Source: Streptomyces sp. NBC_01255 (lineage in GTDB: Bacteria; Actinomycetota; Actinomycetes; Streptomycetales; Streptomycetaceae). From it: a stretch of 64,000 nt of DNA. The notes below the pieces were generated by a model. The model was not told the origin of the DNA and ran no database searches. It saw nothing but the letters and a program-made list of their open reading frames with translations. Made by a program: the position numbers and the translations under genes. The stretch lies in NCBI RefSeq assembly GCF_036226445.1, contig NZ_CP108474.1, positions 4,650,001 to 4,714,000 of the forward strand. Direction: 5' to 3'. How positions within the stretch are numbered: position 1 is the first letter of the stretch; each line of letters opens with the position of its first letter. Shown piece after piece: positions 8,691 through 17,286 of this stretch.

Positions 8691-8981
8691 CTACGACCGG
8701 CCGAGCCTGATGACGGCGCGTCCGCCCGTCAGATCCACCGTCGAGTGGTGCGGCGGGGCGCCGTCCAGCTCGTCGTCGCGCATCACGAGGGAGCTCTGCC
8801 GCTCCTTGAGCTCGTTCTGCTTGCCCTGCGAGAACGTCGCGTGCAGCTGCTCGAAGCCCGTGGAGGAGACCTGGCCCGTGCGCTTGCCGCGCCCGGTCGC
8901 CCGCAGCAGCTGGTCGGCGAAGGCCACCACCGTCAGCAGGATGACGAGGCCGGGCAGCGTCACGAACACGGCGAACTCCAT
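8691..8981 (-). CDS. Small membrane protein, DUF6191-like
   Basis: 96 residues from the ATG at 8981. One N-terminal membrane span (residues 2-24, 'FVTLPGLVILLTVVAFA') is followed by a charged cytoplasmic tail containing 'GFEQLHATFSQGKQNELKER', a conserved phrase in small Streptomyces membrane proteins. The function is unknown. The end of the protein comes within 10 bp of the methyltransferase stop, so the two transcripts converge with almost no space between. Confidence 0.75.
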   Translation of the reverse strand: MEFAVFVTLPGLVILLTVVAFADQLLRATGRGKRTGQVSSTGFEQLHATFSQGKQNELKERQSSLVMRDDELDGAPPHHSTVDLTGGRAVIRLGRS

Positions 8982-9040
8982 GGCCCCATGAGACCACGTC
9001 GGGCGGTACGGGGGAACGGGCCGGAACGGGCCGGCCGGCC

Positions 9041-10072
9041 TCAGATCGCCACGTCGGGCCGGATGTGGTGCGTGCGCCGTCCGTCCGGGCCGAGGACCTG
9101 CGCCCCGATCTTGTGGGTGCGCAGGGAGACCTGGGTGCCCGTGATCCGCATCGTGGGAGCGGCCCGTACGAGCGTCGCCGTCACCTCGTGGAGTTCCTCG
9201 ACCGTACGGAGCCACATCGCGAGCGCCAGATTGTGCGGTCCCGTCACCGAGGTGATCACACGGGTGTGGCGCAGCCGGGTCAGCGCCGCCACCGTCGCCG
9301 CCACCTCGAGGGGCGGGACGTCGGCCGTGACCAGCGCCCACACCGGACGCCCGGAGAACCTCGGGGCCGGCAGGCAGTGGTGGTGCAGCGCGCCGGCCGC
9401 CATGAGGGCGTCGAGCCTGCGCCGTACCGTCGACTCGCTCGTGTCGCACTGCCGGGCCAGCTCGGCGGCGCTGCGGCGGGCGTCCCCGGCCAGTTCCGCG
9501 ACCAGCTTGCGGTCGAGCTCCGTGAGGGGAGTCTGCGCGCGGCCGGGTATGCGCACCCGCCGGTCCCCGCCCGTGGCCTCCGCGAGGTGCTGGACCTGCC
9601 CCGGGGCGAGCTGCTCGATGCGTGACCGGTACGGGCGGTTGTGCAGCCGGGTCACCACCTGCGTACGGGAGCGGAGCACTCCGGGCAGCGGTCGCACCCG
9701 GCCCGCGAGGTAGGCGTCGAGGGCGTAGAGATCCGGGCAGACCACGAGCAGCAGCAGGTCGGCGTCGCCGGTCACCTGGTGGACGCCGAGGGTGTACGGA
9801 TCGTCCGTGAGCTCGATCGCGGTGGCTTCGGCGGCACCCGCGGCGCATTCCAGCTCGACCCAGGCGTACAGCGTGGTGTCCCCGCCGCGGGCGACGATCA
9901 GCGAACTCCAGGCCCAGCCCCCCGTGGTGAGGTGGTCCCAGCGTCGGGCGAGCGTGTCGGGGCTCGACCCCAGCACGGCCGAGAGCTGGGTCCAGCTGGC
10001 GCGCGGTGCGATCTGCAGTGCGTGGATCAATGACAGATCCGCCTCTCCCAGGACGGATTCCCCGGTATGCAT
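9041..10072 (-). CDS. AsnC/Lrp family regulator with two fused Lrp units
   Basis: DNA-binding transcription factor of the feast/famine type. Residues 10-65 form one helix-turn-helix ('ASWTQLSAVLGSSPDTLARR') and 75-140 an AsnC ligand (RAM) domain; a second helix-turn-helix follows at about 180-235 ('RSAAELARQCDTSESTVRRR') and a second RAM domain to the end. The 343-residue length is about twice normal. The start is the ATG at 10070-10072, preceded by AAGGAGG. The gene diverges from the TPR-regulator gene, and an inverted repeat spans the gap. The ligand is unknown; amino acids are typical for the family. Confidence 0.92.
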   Translation of the reverse strand: MHTGESVLGEADLSLIHALQIAPRASWTQLSAVLGSSPDTLARRWDHLTTGGWAWSSLIVARGGDTTLYAWVELECAAGAAEATAIELTDDPYTLGVHQVTGDADLLLLVVCPDLYALDAYLAGRVRPLPGVLRSRTQVVTRLHNRPYRSRIEQLAPGQVQHLAEATGGDRRVRIPGRAQTPLTELDRKLVAELAGDARRSAAELARQCDTSESTVRRRLDALMAAGALHHHCLPAPRFSGRPVWALVTADVPPLEVAATVAALTRLRHTRVITSVTGPHNLALAMWLRTVEELHEVTATLVRAAPTMRITGTQVSLRTHKIGAQVLGPDGRRTHHIRPDVAI

Positions 10073-10151
10073 ATGCCTCCTTGGCCGATCCCTGGGAAAC
10101 CGTGGGTGTGGGCGCCAGGGCGCCCCAGGATGTGGACTGGGGCATATGCAT
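10066..10151. promoter_or_regulatory. Candidate operator: distant inverted repeat GGCATATGCAT
   Basis: The 11-mer GGCATATGCAT is present at 10141-10151 on the + strand and, in opposite orientation, at 10067-10077, overlapping the start of the AsnC-type gene. The two copies are about 64 bp apart and each is itself nearly palindromic. This is a plausible autoregulatory site for a double-domain Lrp protein that could loop or wrap the DNA. Binding is inferred. Confidence 0.5.
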
Positions 10152-10249
10152 TCAAGCCGTAGTGGCGATTGTTCGCCATTAAGGCCGGCATAAGTCCCGG
10201 ATTCGGACAGAAAGAGAACAGGACAGAACGGGACAGGGTGGTACGGGGG

Positions 10250-11821
10250 ATGGAATCCATGGGGCACATGGGGAATCCGAAGAGCCCGCGGAGTACGAGG
10301 GGTACGAGCAGTACGAGCAGTACGCGGAGTACCGGGGGAAGGGAGGACGCGGGGAGTACGAGGCTCTCCGCGAGTAAACGCATGGCGGGGCGCACGGCGG
10401 GCACGGGGAGCACGACGAGCCCCGTGTGCGCGGCGGCGGAGGAGTCGCCGGAGGCAGAGCTGCTGTGGGGCGAACCGGTCAGTCCCGACCAACTGACCGC
10501 CGCCGAGCAGGGCTACGAGCGCTGCGGCGCCGCCGAACGCCTCCTGTGGGAACGGCTCTCCGTCTTCGAGGGCGCCTTCGGCCGGGAGGCCGTCCGCGAG
10601 GTCTGCGCCTCCGGCACGCTGCCCGCGGGGGAGATCCAGGCGGTCCTCGACCGGCTCGCCCCCCTCGCGCTCCTCCCCGTCGACGACCTCTTCGACGGCG
10701 AGGACGGCGCGCCCCGCTACTGGATGCCGCACCCGATGCGAGCCGTCGGCGCCCGCCGCCTCACCGAACGCGGCGACCGGTGGGCCGTCGTCCTGCACCA
10801 CCGGAGGTGGTGCGTGAAGCTGGCCCGGCAGGCCGCCGACTGGTGGCAGAGCGGCCGCCAGATCGACGCCAGGAACCTCGCCCTGCGGGAACTCCCGGAC
10901 CTGGCCGCCGCGATGGACCCGACGACCGCCCCGCTCTCGCCGCGCGCCGAGGCCGGCACGTCCGTCGAGATCGCGATCTCCCTGTGGTTCCTGTGGGTGG
11001 CCTGCGGGCGGGTCGCCGAGGGCCGGACCCGGCTGCGGCACGCCCTCTCCCTGCACTCCGGCCCGCCGCCAGCCCGCGCGCTGTGGCTCGCCGCCTACCT
11101 GGAGCTGGAGTCGGGCCGCCCCGAGGACGCCGACCCGCTCCTCGCCCAGGGCTGGGCGGCGGCCGTACGGGACGGGGACGACCGGTGCCTCGGCATGCTG
11201 GCCCATCTGCGCGGCGCGACCGCCCTCTTCCAGGGGCGTACGCGCGCGGCGGCGACGGAGTTCCGGGAGGCCCTCGCGCTCATGGAGGAGCACCCGGAGT
11301 TCGGGCCGAGCCGGGAGCTGTGCTGGGTCGCCCTCGCCCTCGCCCTCAGCCGGACCGACCCGGAGGCCGCGCAGGAGGCCCTGGACCAGGCCGTCCTCGA
11401 CACGGCGGCCCGGCGGGCCTGGACGGGGCGCGACCTGTGGGCCGACGCCTGGGCGCACCACGCGCGGGCCGAACTCCTCGCCTGGGACGGGGAGCGCGAG
11501 CGGGCCGCCGAGCACGCCCGGCGGGCGCTCCGCGCCCATCTGTCCCTCGGCGCGGCGGTCGGGGCGGCCTGCGCGGCCGAACTCCTCGCCCAGATGCGGG
11601 TCATGGTCGGCCGGATGACGTCCGCCGCCCATCTCCTGGGCGCGGCGGACCTGTTGCGCGCCTCGGTCTTCGAGGAGTCGTACTGCCCGGCGGAGTACTG
11701 CGCGACCTCGCGCGACCGCAGCGAAACGCTCCTGCGGCGGCTCCTCGACGACCGGGAGCTGCGCCGCGCCTACGAAGAGGGCGCGCGGCTGGGCCTGTTC
11801 GCCCTGGCGGGCGAGGAGTAG
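10250..11821 (+). CDS. TPR-containing protein resembling the C-terminal half of an NB-ARC/LuxR regulator
   Basis: 523 residues from the ATG at 10250 (GGGGG just before). Other in-frame starts exist at 10169 (TTG) and 10382 (ATG). Residues 10-50 are Ser/Thr/Arg-rich and encoded by repeated GTACGAG-like units. From about 75 onward the protein matches the region that follows the ATPase core in AfsR/LuxR-type regulators ('GAAERLLWERLSVFEGAFG' winged helix) and then helical TPR-like repeats to the end. The P-loop ATPase that should precede this and the LuxR DNA-binding domain that often follows are both absent. Divergent from the AsnC-type gene, so possibly controlled by it. Function unknown. Confidence 0.7.
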   Translation: MESMGHMGNPKSPRSTRGTSSTSSTRSTGGREDAGSTRLSASKRMAGRTAGTGSTTSPVCAAAEESPEAELLWGEPVSPDQLTAAEQGYERCGAAERLLWERLSVFEGAFGREAVREVCASGTLPAGEIQAVLDRLAPLALLPVDDLFDGEDGAPRYWMPHPMRAVGARRLTERGDRWAVVLHHRRWCVKLARQAADWWQSGRQIDARNLALRELPDLAAAMDPTTAPLSPRAEAGTSVEIAISLWFLWVACGRVAEGRTRLRHALSLHSGPPPARALWLAAYLELESGRPEDADPLLAQGWAAAVRDGDDRCLGMLAHLRGATALFQGRTRAAATEFREALALMEEHPEFGPSRELCWVALALALSRTDPEAAQEALDQAVLDTAARRAWTGRDLWADAWAHHARAELLAWDGERERAAEHARRALRAHLSLGAAVGAACAAELLAQMRVMVGRMTSAAHLLGAADLLRASVFEESYCPAEYCATSRDRSETLLRRLLDDRELRRAYEEGARLGLFALAGEE

Positions 11822-11893
11822 GCGAGGCTCGTCGTCACGGGATCCGGCTCCGTCGACAGTCGGATTGTCAGTCGCGGTGTCTACGATGTCGGA

Positions 11894-12901
11894 ATGTTCG
11901 CCTTCGTCGTGGCCGCGGTCTTCCTGCTGCTCTTCGGGGCCGGTGTGCTGCGCGACCGGCGCCGCTTCGGCAATGCCGTGTACCTGGGCCTGGCCGTCAC
12001 GTTCCTCGGGCTCGGTCTCCTCGCCGAGATCGACGCCGCCCCGCCCGGCGTCTCCGAGACCGTGATGATCCTGGTGCTGCTCGTGCTGAGCCTCGGCCCG
12101 GTCGTGCTCGCCGGCCTGCTCTGCGTGAACGGCGTGAAGATGGTCCGCAAGGAGGGCAGACGCCCGGCGAACCTGCTCTCGCTCCTGGCGGGCCTCGGCA
12201 TGTTCGGGGTGATGGGCCTGATGGCGGCGGCGGTCGTCACGCACTCGCGGGCCCTGGGCCTGATCGCCGTCACCACCCTCCTCGTGCTCGGCTACGTCTC
12301 GTTCCTGTTCCTCTGCTTCGTCGGGTACGCGTACCTGTACGGACGGATGCGGCTCCGCCGCGACGCCGACTACGTCGTGGTCCTCGGCTCCGGGCTGATC
12401 GGCGGCCGCCGGGTGCCGCCGCTCCTCGCGAGCCGGCTGGACCGGGGCCGGCAGGTGTACGAGACGCTGGCCGCGCGCGGCGGGGACGCGCCCGTCCTGA
12501 TCACCTCGGGCGGCCAGGGCCCCGACGAGGAGGTGCCCGAGTCCCACGCGATGGCCGACTACCTCGTCGGGCGGGGCTTTCCGGCCGGGGCGGTCGTGCG
12601 CGAGGACCGTTCGCGCACGACCGAGGAGAACATGCTCTTCAGCAAGGAGCTGATGGAGCGGGACAGACCCGGCTCCTCCTGCGTGATCGTCACCAACAAC
12701 TTCCACGCCTTCCGGGCCGCGCTGATGGCCCGGCGGGCGGGGGTGGACGGCCAGGTCGTCGGCTCGCCCACCGCCGCCTACTTCTGGCCGTCGGCGACCA
12801 TGCGCGAGTTCGTCGCGGTCTTCCTCCAGTACAAGGTGGTGAACCTCGGGATCTGCGCGGCGCTGATCCTGCTCGGCGTCGTGGCGTGGTTCGCCCGCTG
12901 A
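11894..12901 (+). CDS. YdcF family membrane protein (DUF218)
   Basis: 335 residues. About four membrane spans fill the first 150 residues, then comes a DUF218 domain: 'YVVVLGSGLIGGRRVPPLLA', 'LITSGGQGPDEEVPES', 'RSRTTEENMLFS', 'VTNNFHAFRA'. These are the family's conserved blocks, which in relatives such as SanA/ElyC act on envelope properties by an unknown mechanism. A final membrane segment follows ('LGICAALILLGVVAWFAR'). The ATG at 11894 begins directly with the first membrane span. It converges on the sulfatase-like gene 19 bp away. Confidence 0.88.
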   Translation: MFAFVVAAVFLLLFGAGVLRDRRRFGNAVYLGLAVTFLGLGLLAEIDAAPPGVSETVMILVLLVLSLGPVVLAGLLCVNGVKMVRKEGRRPANLLSLLAGLGMFGVMGLMAAAVVTHSRALGLIAVTTLLVLGYVSFLFLCFVGYAYLYGRMRLRRDADYVVVLGSGLIGGRRVPPLLASRLDRGRQVYETLAARGGDAPVLITSGGQGPDEEVPESHAMADYLVGRGFPAGAVVREDRSRTTEENMLFSKELMERDRPGSSCVIVTNNFHAFRAALMARRAGVDGQVVGSPTAAYFWPSATMREFVAVFLQYKVVNLGICAALILLGVVAWFAR

Positions 12902-12920
12902 CCCGCACCACTGATGCGGC

Positions 12921-14759
12921 TCACGGGGTGACGATCGGGAACTGCGGGTCGGGCGTCGTCACGTACGAGAAGAGCCGCCCGAGCAGCGCCGGGTCGCCCT
13001 CCACGCCGACCCCGAGCTCCTGGACGCTCTGGCCCGCCAGCAGGCCGAGGAGCTGGGCCTTGGCCAGGGTGAGCGTGAGCCCGGCGGGGGTCCGGGGATC
13101 GGAGATCTCCCGGTGGGTGAGAGCGCCGTTGTGCAGGGTGAGCCGGCGGCGGGTCCCCGCGCCCTTGGGGCCGTCCGTCAGGACCAGGTCGACGGTCAGC
13201 TCCTCGTGCCAGGCGCGCGGCCCGTCGATCCGTACGGCGATCGAGTCGAGGAGCATGGGGACGGTGAGGGCCATCGCCATCTCGGGGTTGGACGTGTCGA
13301 GATCCGTCTTGACGATGCCCTCGCGGAGCTCCAGCGCCGAGGTGAGGTAGAAGTTGCGCCAGGTGCCGTTCTCGGAGCCGTACCCGAGCCGGTCGTAGAC
13401 CGAGGCCAGGGCCTCCTTCGCCTCGACGTTCCCCGGCTCGGCGAAGACCAGGTGGTTGAGCAGGGTCGCCGCGAACCGCAGGTCGTCCGCGTCGACGTAC
13501 TCGCGGGCCTTGACGAGCATCTCTGCGGGGCCGCCGGCCAGGGCCACGTACCGCTTCGCGGTCTCGACCGGCGGGTGCTCCCAGAGATGGGCGACGTTGC
13601 CGTCGAACCAGCCCAGGTAGCGCTGGTAGATCGCCTTGGTGTTGTGGCTCAGCGAGCCGTAGTAGCCGCGCGCGTGCCAGGACGTGGCCAGGGCGGGCGG
13701 CAGCTCGATCCGCTCGGCGATCTCCGGGCCGGTGAGGCCCTCGTTGAGCAGCCGCAGCGTCTGGTCGTGCATGTACGCGTAGAGGTCCCGCTGCTCGGTC
13801 AGGAACCGCACCACGTTGTCGTGGCCCCAGGTCGGCCAGTGGTGGGAGGCGAAGCCGACGTCGTACATCCCGTGGAAGTACTCGATCGCCTCGTCGAGGT
13901 ACACGGACCAGATGCGGGAGTCGCGGACGACCGCCCCGCGCAGGGTCAGGATGTTGTGCATGTTGTGCGTGGCGTTCTCGGCCAGGCACAGGGCACGGAG
14001 GTCGGGGAAGAGGAAGTTCATCTCGGCCGGGGCCTCGGTGCCCGGCGTCAGCTGGAAGACGATCCGTACGCCGTCGACCGTCACCTCCTGGCCGGTGTCC
14101 GTGATGTCCACGGTCGGCGGGATGAGGCTGATGGTGCCGAGCGAGGTGGTCTGGCCGAGGCCGGCGCTGATCTGGGCGTCCGGGGCCTTGGGGAGGTTCG
14201 CCCCGTACATGTAGGCCGCGCGGCGGGTCATCGCGTTGCCCGCGTACACGTTCTCGCTGACCGCGTGCTCCAGGAAGCCGACCGGGGCGATGATCGGCAC
14301 CCCGCCCTCGGTGCCGTGCGGCAGGATCCCGCGGGCGCCGCCGAAGTGGTCGCCGTGCGAGTGGGTGTAGATCATGCCGGTGACGGGCCGGTCGCCGCGG
14401 TGCTCCTTGTAGAGCGCGAGCGCGGCGGCGGCGGTCTCCGTGGAGATGAGCGGGTCGATGACGATGATCCCGCTGTCGCCCTCGACGATCGTCATGCTCG
14501 ACAGGTCGAGGCCCCGCACCTGGTAGATGCCCGCGGTGACCTCGTACAGCCCCTGCCGGGAGCAGAGCTGGGCCTGACGCCAGAGGCTCGGATGAGCGGT
14601 GTCGGGGCAGTCCGCCTTCAGGAAGTCGTAGACGTCGCCGTCCCAGACGGTCCGGCCGTCGTCGGCCGTGATCGCGCCGGGGACCAGGGCGCCGATGAAG
14701 CCGCGGTCCGCGTTCTCGAAGTCGGTGGTGTCGTCGAAGGAGGGCAGGGTGTCGCTCAT
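12921..14759 (-). CDS. Alkyl/aryl-sulfatase of the metallo-beta-lactamase type (SdsA-like)
   Basis: Predicted to hydrolyse alkyl sulfate esters to alcohol and sulfate. 612 residues from the ATG at 14759; a GTG 57 bp upstream (14816) is less likely because of its poor ribosome binding site. The zinc-binding 'THSHGDHFGG' is at residues 132-141 and a further metal-binding region includes 'ENATHNMHNILTLRGA'; a dimerisation domain ('LPPALATSWHARGYYGSLSH') and a C-terminal SCP2-like lipid-binding domain complete the SdsA1 architecture. No signal peptide, unlike periplasmic SdsA1, so it probably acts in the cytoplasm. Specificity is inferred from architecture only. Confidence 0.9.
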   Translation of the reverse strand: MSDTLPSFDDTTDFENADRGFIGALVPGAITADDGRTVWDGDVYDFLKADCPDTAHPSLWRQAQLCSRQGLYEVTAGIYQVRGLDLSSMTIVEGDSGIIVIDPLISTETAAAALALYKEHRGDRPVTGMIYTHSHGDHFGGARGILPHGTEGGVPIIAPVGFLEHAVSENVYAGNAMTRRAAYMYGANLPKAPDAQISAGLGQTTSLGTISLIPPTVDITDTGQEVTVDGVRIVFQLTPGTEAPAEMNFLFPDLRALCLAENATHNMHNILTLRGAVVRDSRIWSVYLDEAIEYFHGMYDVGFASHHWPTWGHDNVVRFLTEQRDLYAYMHDQTLRLLNEGLTGPEIAERIELPPALATSWHARGYYGSLSHNTKAIYQRYLGWFDGNVAHLWEHPPVETAKRYVALAGGPAEMLVKAREYVDADDLRFAATLLNHLVFAEPGNVEAKEALASVYDRLGYGSENGTWRNFYLTSALELREGIVKTDLDTSNPEMAMALTVPMLLDSIAVRIDGPRAWHEELTVDLVLTDGPKGAGTRRRLTLHNGALTHREISDPRTPAGLTLTLAKAQLLGLLAGQSVQELGVGVEGDPALLGRLFSYVTTPDPQFPIVTP

Positions 14760-14914
14760 GTACGGGGTGCTCCGTTCCGCGAGGGCGGTGATCGGCGTTC
14801 CGATCCATCTGAACACCGGGGCACTACGACCGCACTTCGGAGCAGATCCGCGAAAGGCGTGGTGAGCGGCGGGAGCGGCGCTCCGTACCTACTCTGGAGG
14901 TACGGAGGTGACCC

Positions 14915-15196
14915 ATGAGGCGACGCCACCACTTCCACATCGACTACCTCGGGCACTCGGTCTCCGCGACCGTCCAGACCGGGCACACGCCCGTCGTGGA
15001 GGTGCTCGTCGACGGCAAGGAGACGGGGTACGCCACCGCGAAGCACGACCGGCCGGTGACCGTACCGATCGAGCTGCCGACCGACCCGCCGACGGCCGTG
15101 TTCGTACGGGCGACGCCGGGGCCCGGCGTGCCGCGCTGCCTGCTGCTCGCGACGGCGGACGGGGAGCCGCAGGTGATGGCGCCGAGACTGTACTGA
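14915..15196 (+). CDS. Small conserved hypothetical protein
   Basis: 93 residues starting at an ATG preceded by GGAGGTGA, a strong ribosome binding site. The protein begins with a basic, His-rich 'MRRRHHFHIDYLGHSVSATV' and continues with alternating beta-strand-like hydrophobic segments ('VVEVLVDGKETGYATA'). It has no membrane span, signal or known motif. Its codon usage matches its neighbours. It stands alone, divergent from the sulfatase-like gene and converging on a kinase gene. I do not recognise the family. Confidence 0.65.
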   Translation: MRRRHHFHIDYLGHSVSATVQTGHTPVVEVLVDGKETGYATAKHDRPVTVPIELPTDPPTAVFVRATPGPGVPRCLLLATADGEPQVMAPRLY

Positions 15197-15252
15197 CGAT
15201 CTGCACCGGCGATCTGTACCGACGGCCTGTCCTCACGGCCGGTACCGACGGC

Positions 15253-16431
15253 TCAGGAGAGCCAGGCCATGCCGATGATCAGGAAGACGACGAAGGCGAT
15301 GGCCCCGGCGACGGCGGCGGTCTTGCGGGGACGGCGCCGGGACAGCTCGGCGAGGCCGCCGGTGCTGGTGCCCACGCCGGCCGCGGGGCGCTCGCGCCGC
15401 CGCGAGGTGGGCGCGGTGGGGGGCACGTGACGGGGCGCGGGCTGGTGCGCGGGCACGTGCTGCTGTGGGGCGTGCGACGCAGGCACGTGCTGCTGCGACT
15501 GCTGAGGCTGATGGGGCTGAGGCGACTGATACGCCTGCTGAGGCTGATGCGACGCATGCGGTTGCTGTGACTGGTGGGGCTGCTGCGATTGGTGAGGCTG
15601 ATGGGCGGCCGGCTGCGGATAGCCGCGCCAGGCGCCGGAGGAGAACCAGTCCGCGATCGCCTGCGCCGACGGCCGCTGCTCGGGCTGCTTGGCGAGGAGG
15701 CTCAGCAGATACGTCTCGAAGACGGGCGGCAGCGCCACCCCCAGCCGCCCGGGCGGCATGGGTGCGGTGTCGATGTGCTGGTACAGCAGGGCCGTGGCGG
15801 TGTCCGCGCGGAACGGCGGGCGCCCGGTGAGGAGTTGGTAGAGCACGCACCCCAGCGAGTACACGTCGGAGGCGGACGACGCGGACTGCCCGAGGGCCCG
15901 CTCGGGCGCCAGGTACAGCCCGGTGCCGACGATCTGCCCCGTCGTGGTGAGCGCCCCGGAAGGGTCGTCGACGAACCGCGCGATGCCGAAGTCGGCCAGC
16001 TTCACGGTGCCCTCGGCGTCGACCAGCAGGTTCCCGGGCTTGATGTCGCGGTGCACGACCCCCTGCCGGTGGGCGGCCGCGAGCCCGGCGGCGGCGTGGG
16101 CGGCGACGACCGCGACCCGCTCGGCCGGCAGGACCAGCGGATCGGACGGGCTGCCCGCGAGGCTGTCGCCCTCGACCAACTCCATGACGAGGTACAGCTT
16201 CCCGTCCCACGTACCGAAGTCGAAGACGCCCACGACGTGCGGGTGGCTCAGCCGGGCGGCGGTCTGCGCCTCCAGCCGGAAGCGGTCGCCCGCGGACGGG
16301 TCGGAGCCGTGGCCCAGCATCAGCTTCACGGCCACGGACCGGCCGAGGACCTCGTCGGTGGCCTGCCACACCTCGCCCATGCCGCCCCGGCCGATACACA
16401 CATGAAGCCGATATCGGTCCGCGACCAGCAC
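15253..16431 (-). CDS. Membrane-anchored Ser/Thr protein kinase with a Gln/His-rich linker
   Basis: Hanks-type kinase. From the GTG at 16431 (AAAGGGTGG upstream) the protein has 392 residues; an earlier GTG at 16536 would add 35 weakly conserved residues. The glycine loop 'IGRGGMGEVW' is at 13-22, the catalytic Lys in 'VAVKLML', the loop 'VVHRDIKPGNLL', the metal-binding 'DFGIARF' and 'YLAPERALG' follow, and the kinase domain ends near 275. Then a region of about 65 residues is almost only Gln, His, Ser and Pro, followed by a basic stretch and one C-terminal membrane span. No PASTA or other sensor lies outside. Substrates unknown. Confidence 0.93.
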   Translation of the reverse strand: MLVADRYRLHVCIGRGGMGEVWQATDEVLGRSVAVKLMLGHGSDPSAGDRFRLEAQTAARLSHPHVVGVFDFGTWDGKLYLVMELVEGDSLAGSPSDPLVLPAERVAVVAAHAAAGLAAAHRQGVVHRDIKPGNLLVDAEGTVKLADFGIARFVDDPSGALTTTGQIVGTGLYLAPERALGQSASSASDVYSLGCVLYQLLTGRPPFRADTATALLYQHIDTAPMPPGRLGVALPPVFETYLLSLLAKQPEQRPSAQAIADWFSSGAWRGYPQPAAHQPHQSQQPHQSQQPHASHQPQQAYQSPQPHQPQQSQQHVPASHAPQQHVPAHQPAPRHVPPTAPTSRRRERPAAGVGTSTGGLAELSRRRPRKTAAVAGAIAFVVFLIIGMAWLS

Positions 16432-16568
16432 CTGGAGACCACCCTTTCGACGATCGATCAACTTGACGGAAGGGAACCAGCGTAGAGCCGCGCGGAGGCG
16501 CCCTTCGCCGCGCGTCCCCTCCGGACCGCCTCCCACCCTTCTCCCTCCCCGCCCGAGATGATGAAGGG

Positions 16569-17171
16569 ATGCTGATCGAACACGACGGCCACGCGCCGAC
16601 CGTCCACCCGACCGCGTATGTCGCCCCGACGGCGACGCTCTCCGGCGACGTCCGCGTCGGCGCCGGCTGCCGGATCCTCTTCGGAGCCGTACTGACCGCC
16701 GAGGGCGGCCCGGTGGAACTCGGCGAGGGCTGCATCGTCATGGAGAACGCGGTCCTGCGCGGCACCCGCCGCGACCCCCTGACCCTGGGCCGGCACGTAC
16801 TGATCGGACCGACCTCCTCCCTCGCGGGCTGCACGGTGGAGGACGAGGTCTTCCTCGCCACGGGCAGCCGGGTGTTCAACGGGGCGCGGATCGGTACGCG
16901 TTCGGAGGTCCGTGTCAACGGGATCGTGCACCTGAGGACGGTGCTCCCCGCCGACGCGACCGTCCCGATCGGCTGGGTCGCGGTCGGCGACCCGGCACGG
17001 ATCCTCCCGCCGAACGACCACGGCGAGATCTGGGAGACGCAGAAGGACCTGGACTTCCCCGGCTACGTCTTCGGCCTGGACCGCCCGGCGGAGGGGGAGA
17101 GCCTCATGCCGGCCGTCTCCGAACGCTACGGCCGTGCCCTGGGCCACCACCGCAACGACCGCCCGCTCTGA
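16569..17171 (+). CDS. Hexapeptide-repeat protein, gamma-carbonic-anhydrase-like
   Basis: 200 residues with left-handed beta-helix repeats (the [LIV]-G-x-x-x-x pattern) from about 15 to 145: 'PTAYVAPTATLSGDVRVGAG', 'VELGEGCIVMENAVLRG', 'LIGPTSSLAGCTVEDEVFLA'. The fold is shared by gamma-carbonic anhydrases and acyltransferases. The typical zinc-binding His triad of Cam is not obvious (only 'GRHVLIG' and 'GIVHL' carry histidines in the right area), so the enzyme activity is uncertain. It starts 32 bp from the upstream GTG of the divergent kinase gene. Confidence 0.8.
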   Translation: MLIEHDGHAPTVHPTAYVAPTATLSGDVRVGAGCRILFGAVLTAEGGPVELGEGCIVMENAVLRGTRRDPLTLGRHVLIGPTSSLAGCTVEDEVFLATGSRVFNGARIGTRSEVRVNGIVHLRTVLPADATVPIGWVAVGDPARILPPNDHGEIWETQKDLDFPGYVFGLDRPAEGESLMPAVSERYGRALGHHRNDRPL

Positions 17172-17286
17172 CGACGACGCCGTCCGATGCATTCCGATGT
17201 ATGAGGTCTGTGATGCGGATGAACGGAAGATGACGCCCGGCGGTTAGCATCACGGCGTTGTCTCTGAGCGTGGGACGGAGTGGGTC

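Noticed and set aside
10282..10350. GTACGAG-type short repeats
   Set aside because: Units are 6-9 bp without spacers and lie within a coding start; not a CRISPR array.
9041..12706. Minus-strand open frame of over 1,200 codons across the TPR and YdcF genes
   Set aside because: Only the part up to 10072 is the AsnC-type gene; the rest is an Arg/Gly/Pro-rich antisense shadow of high-GC genes with no start site or family.
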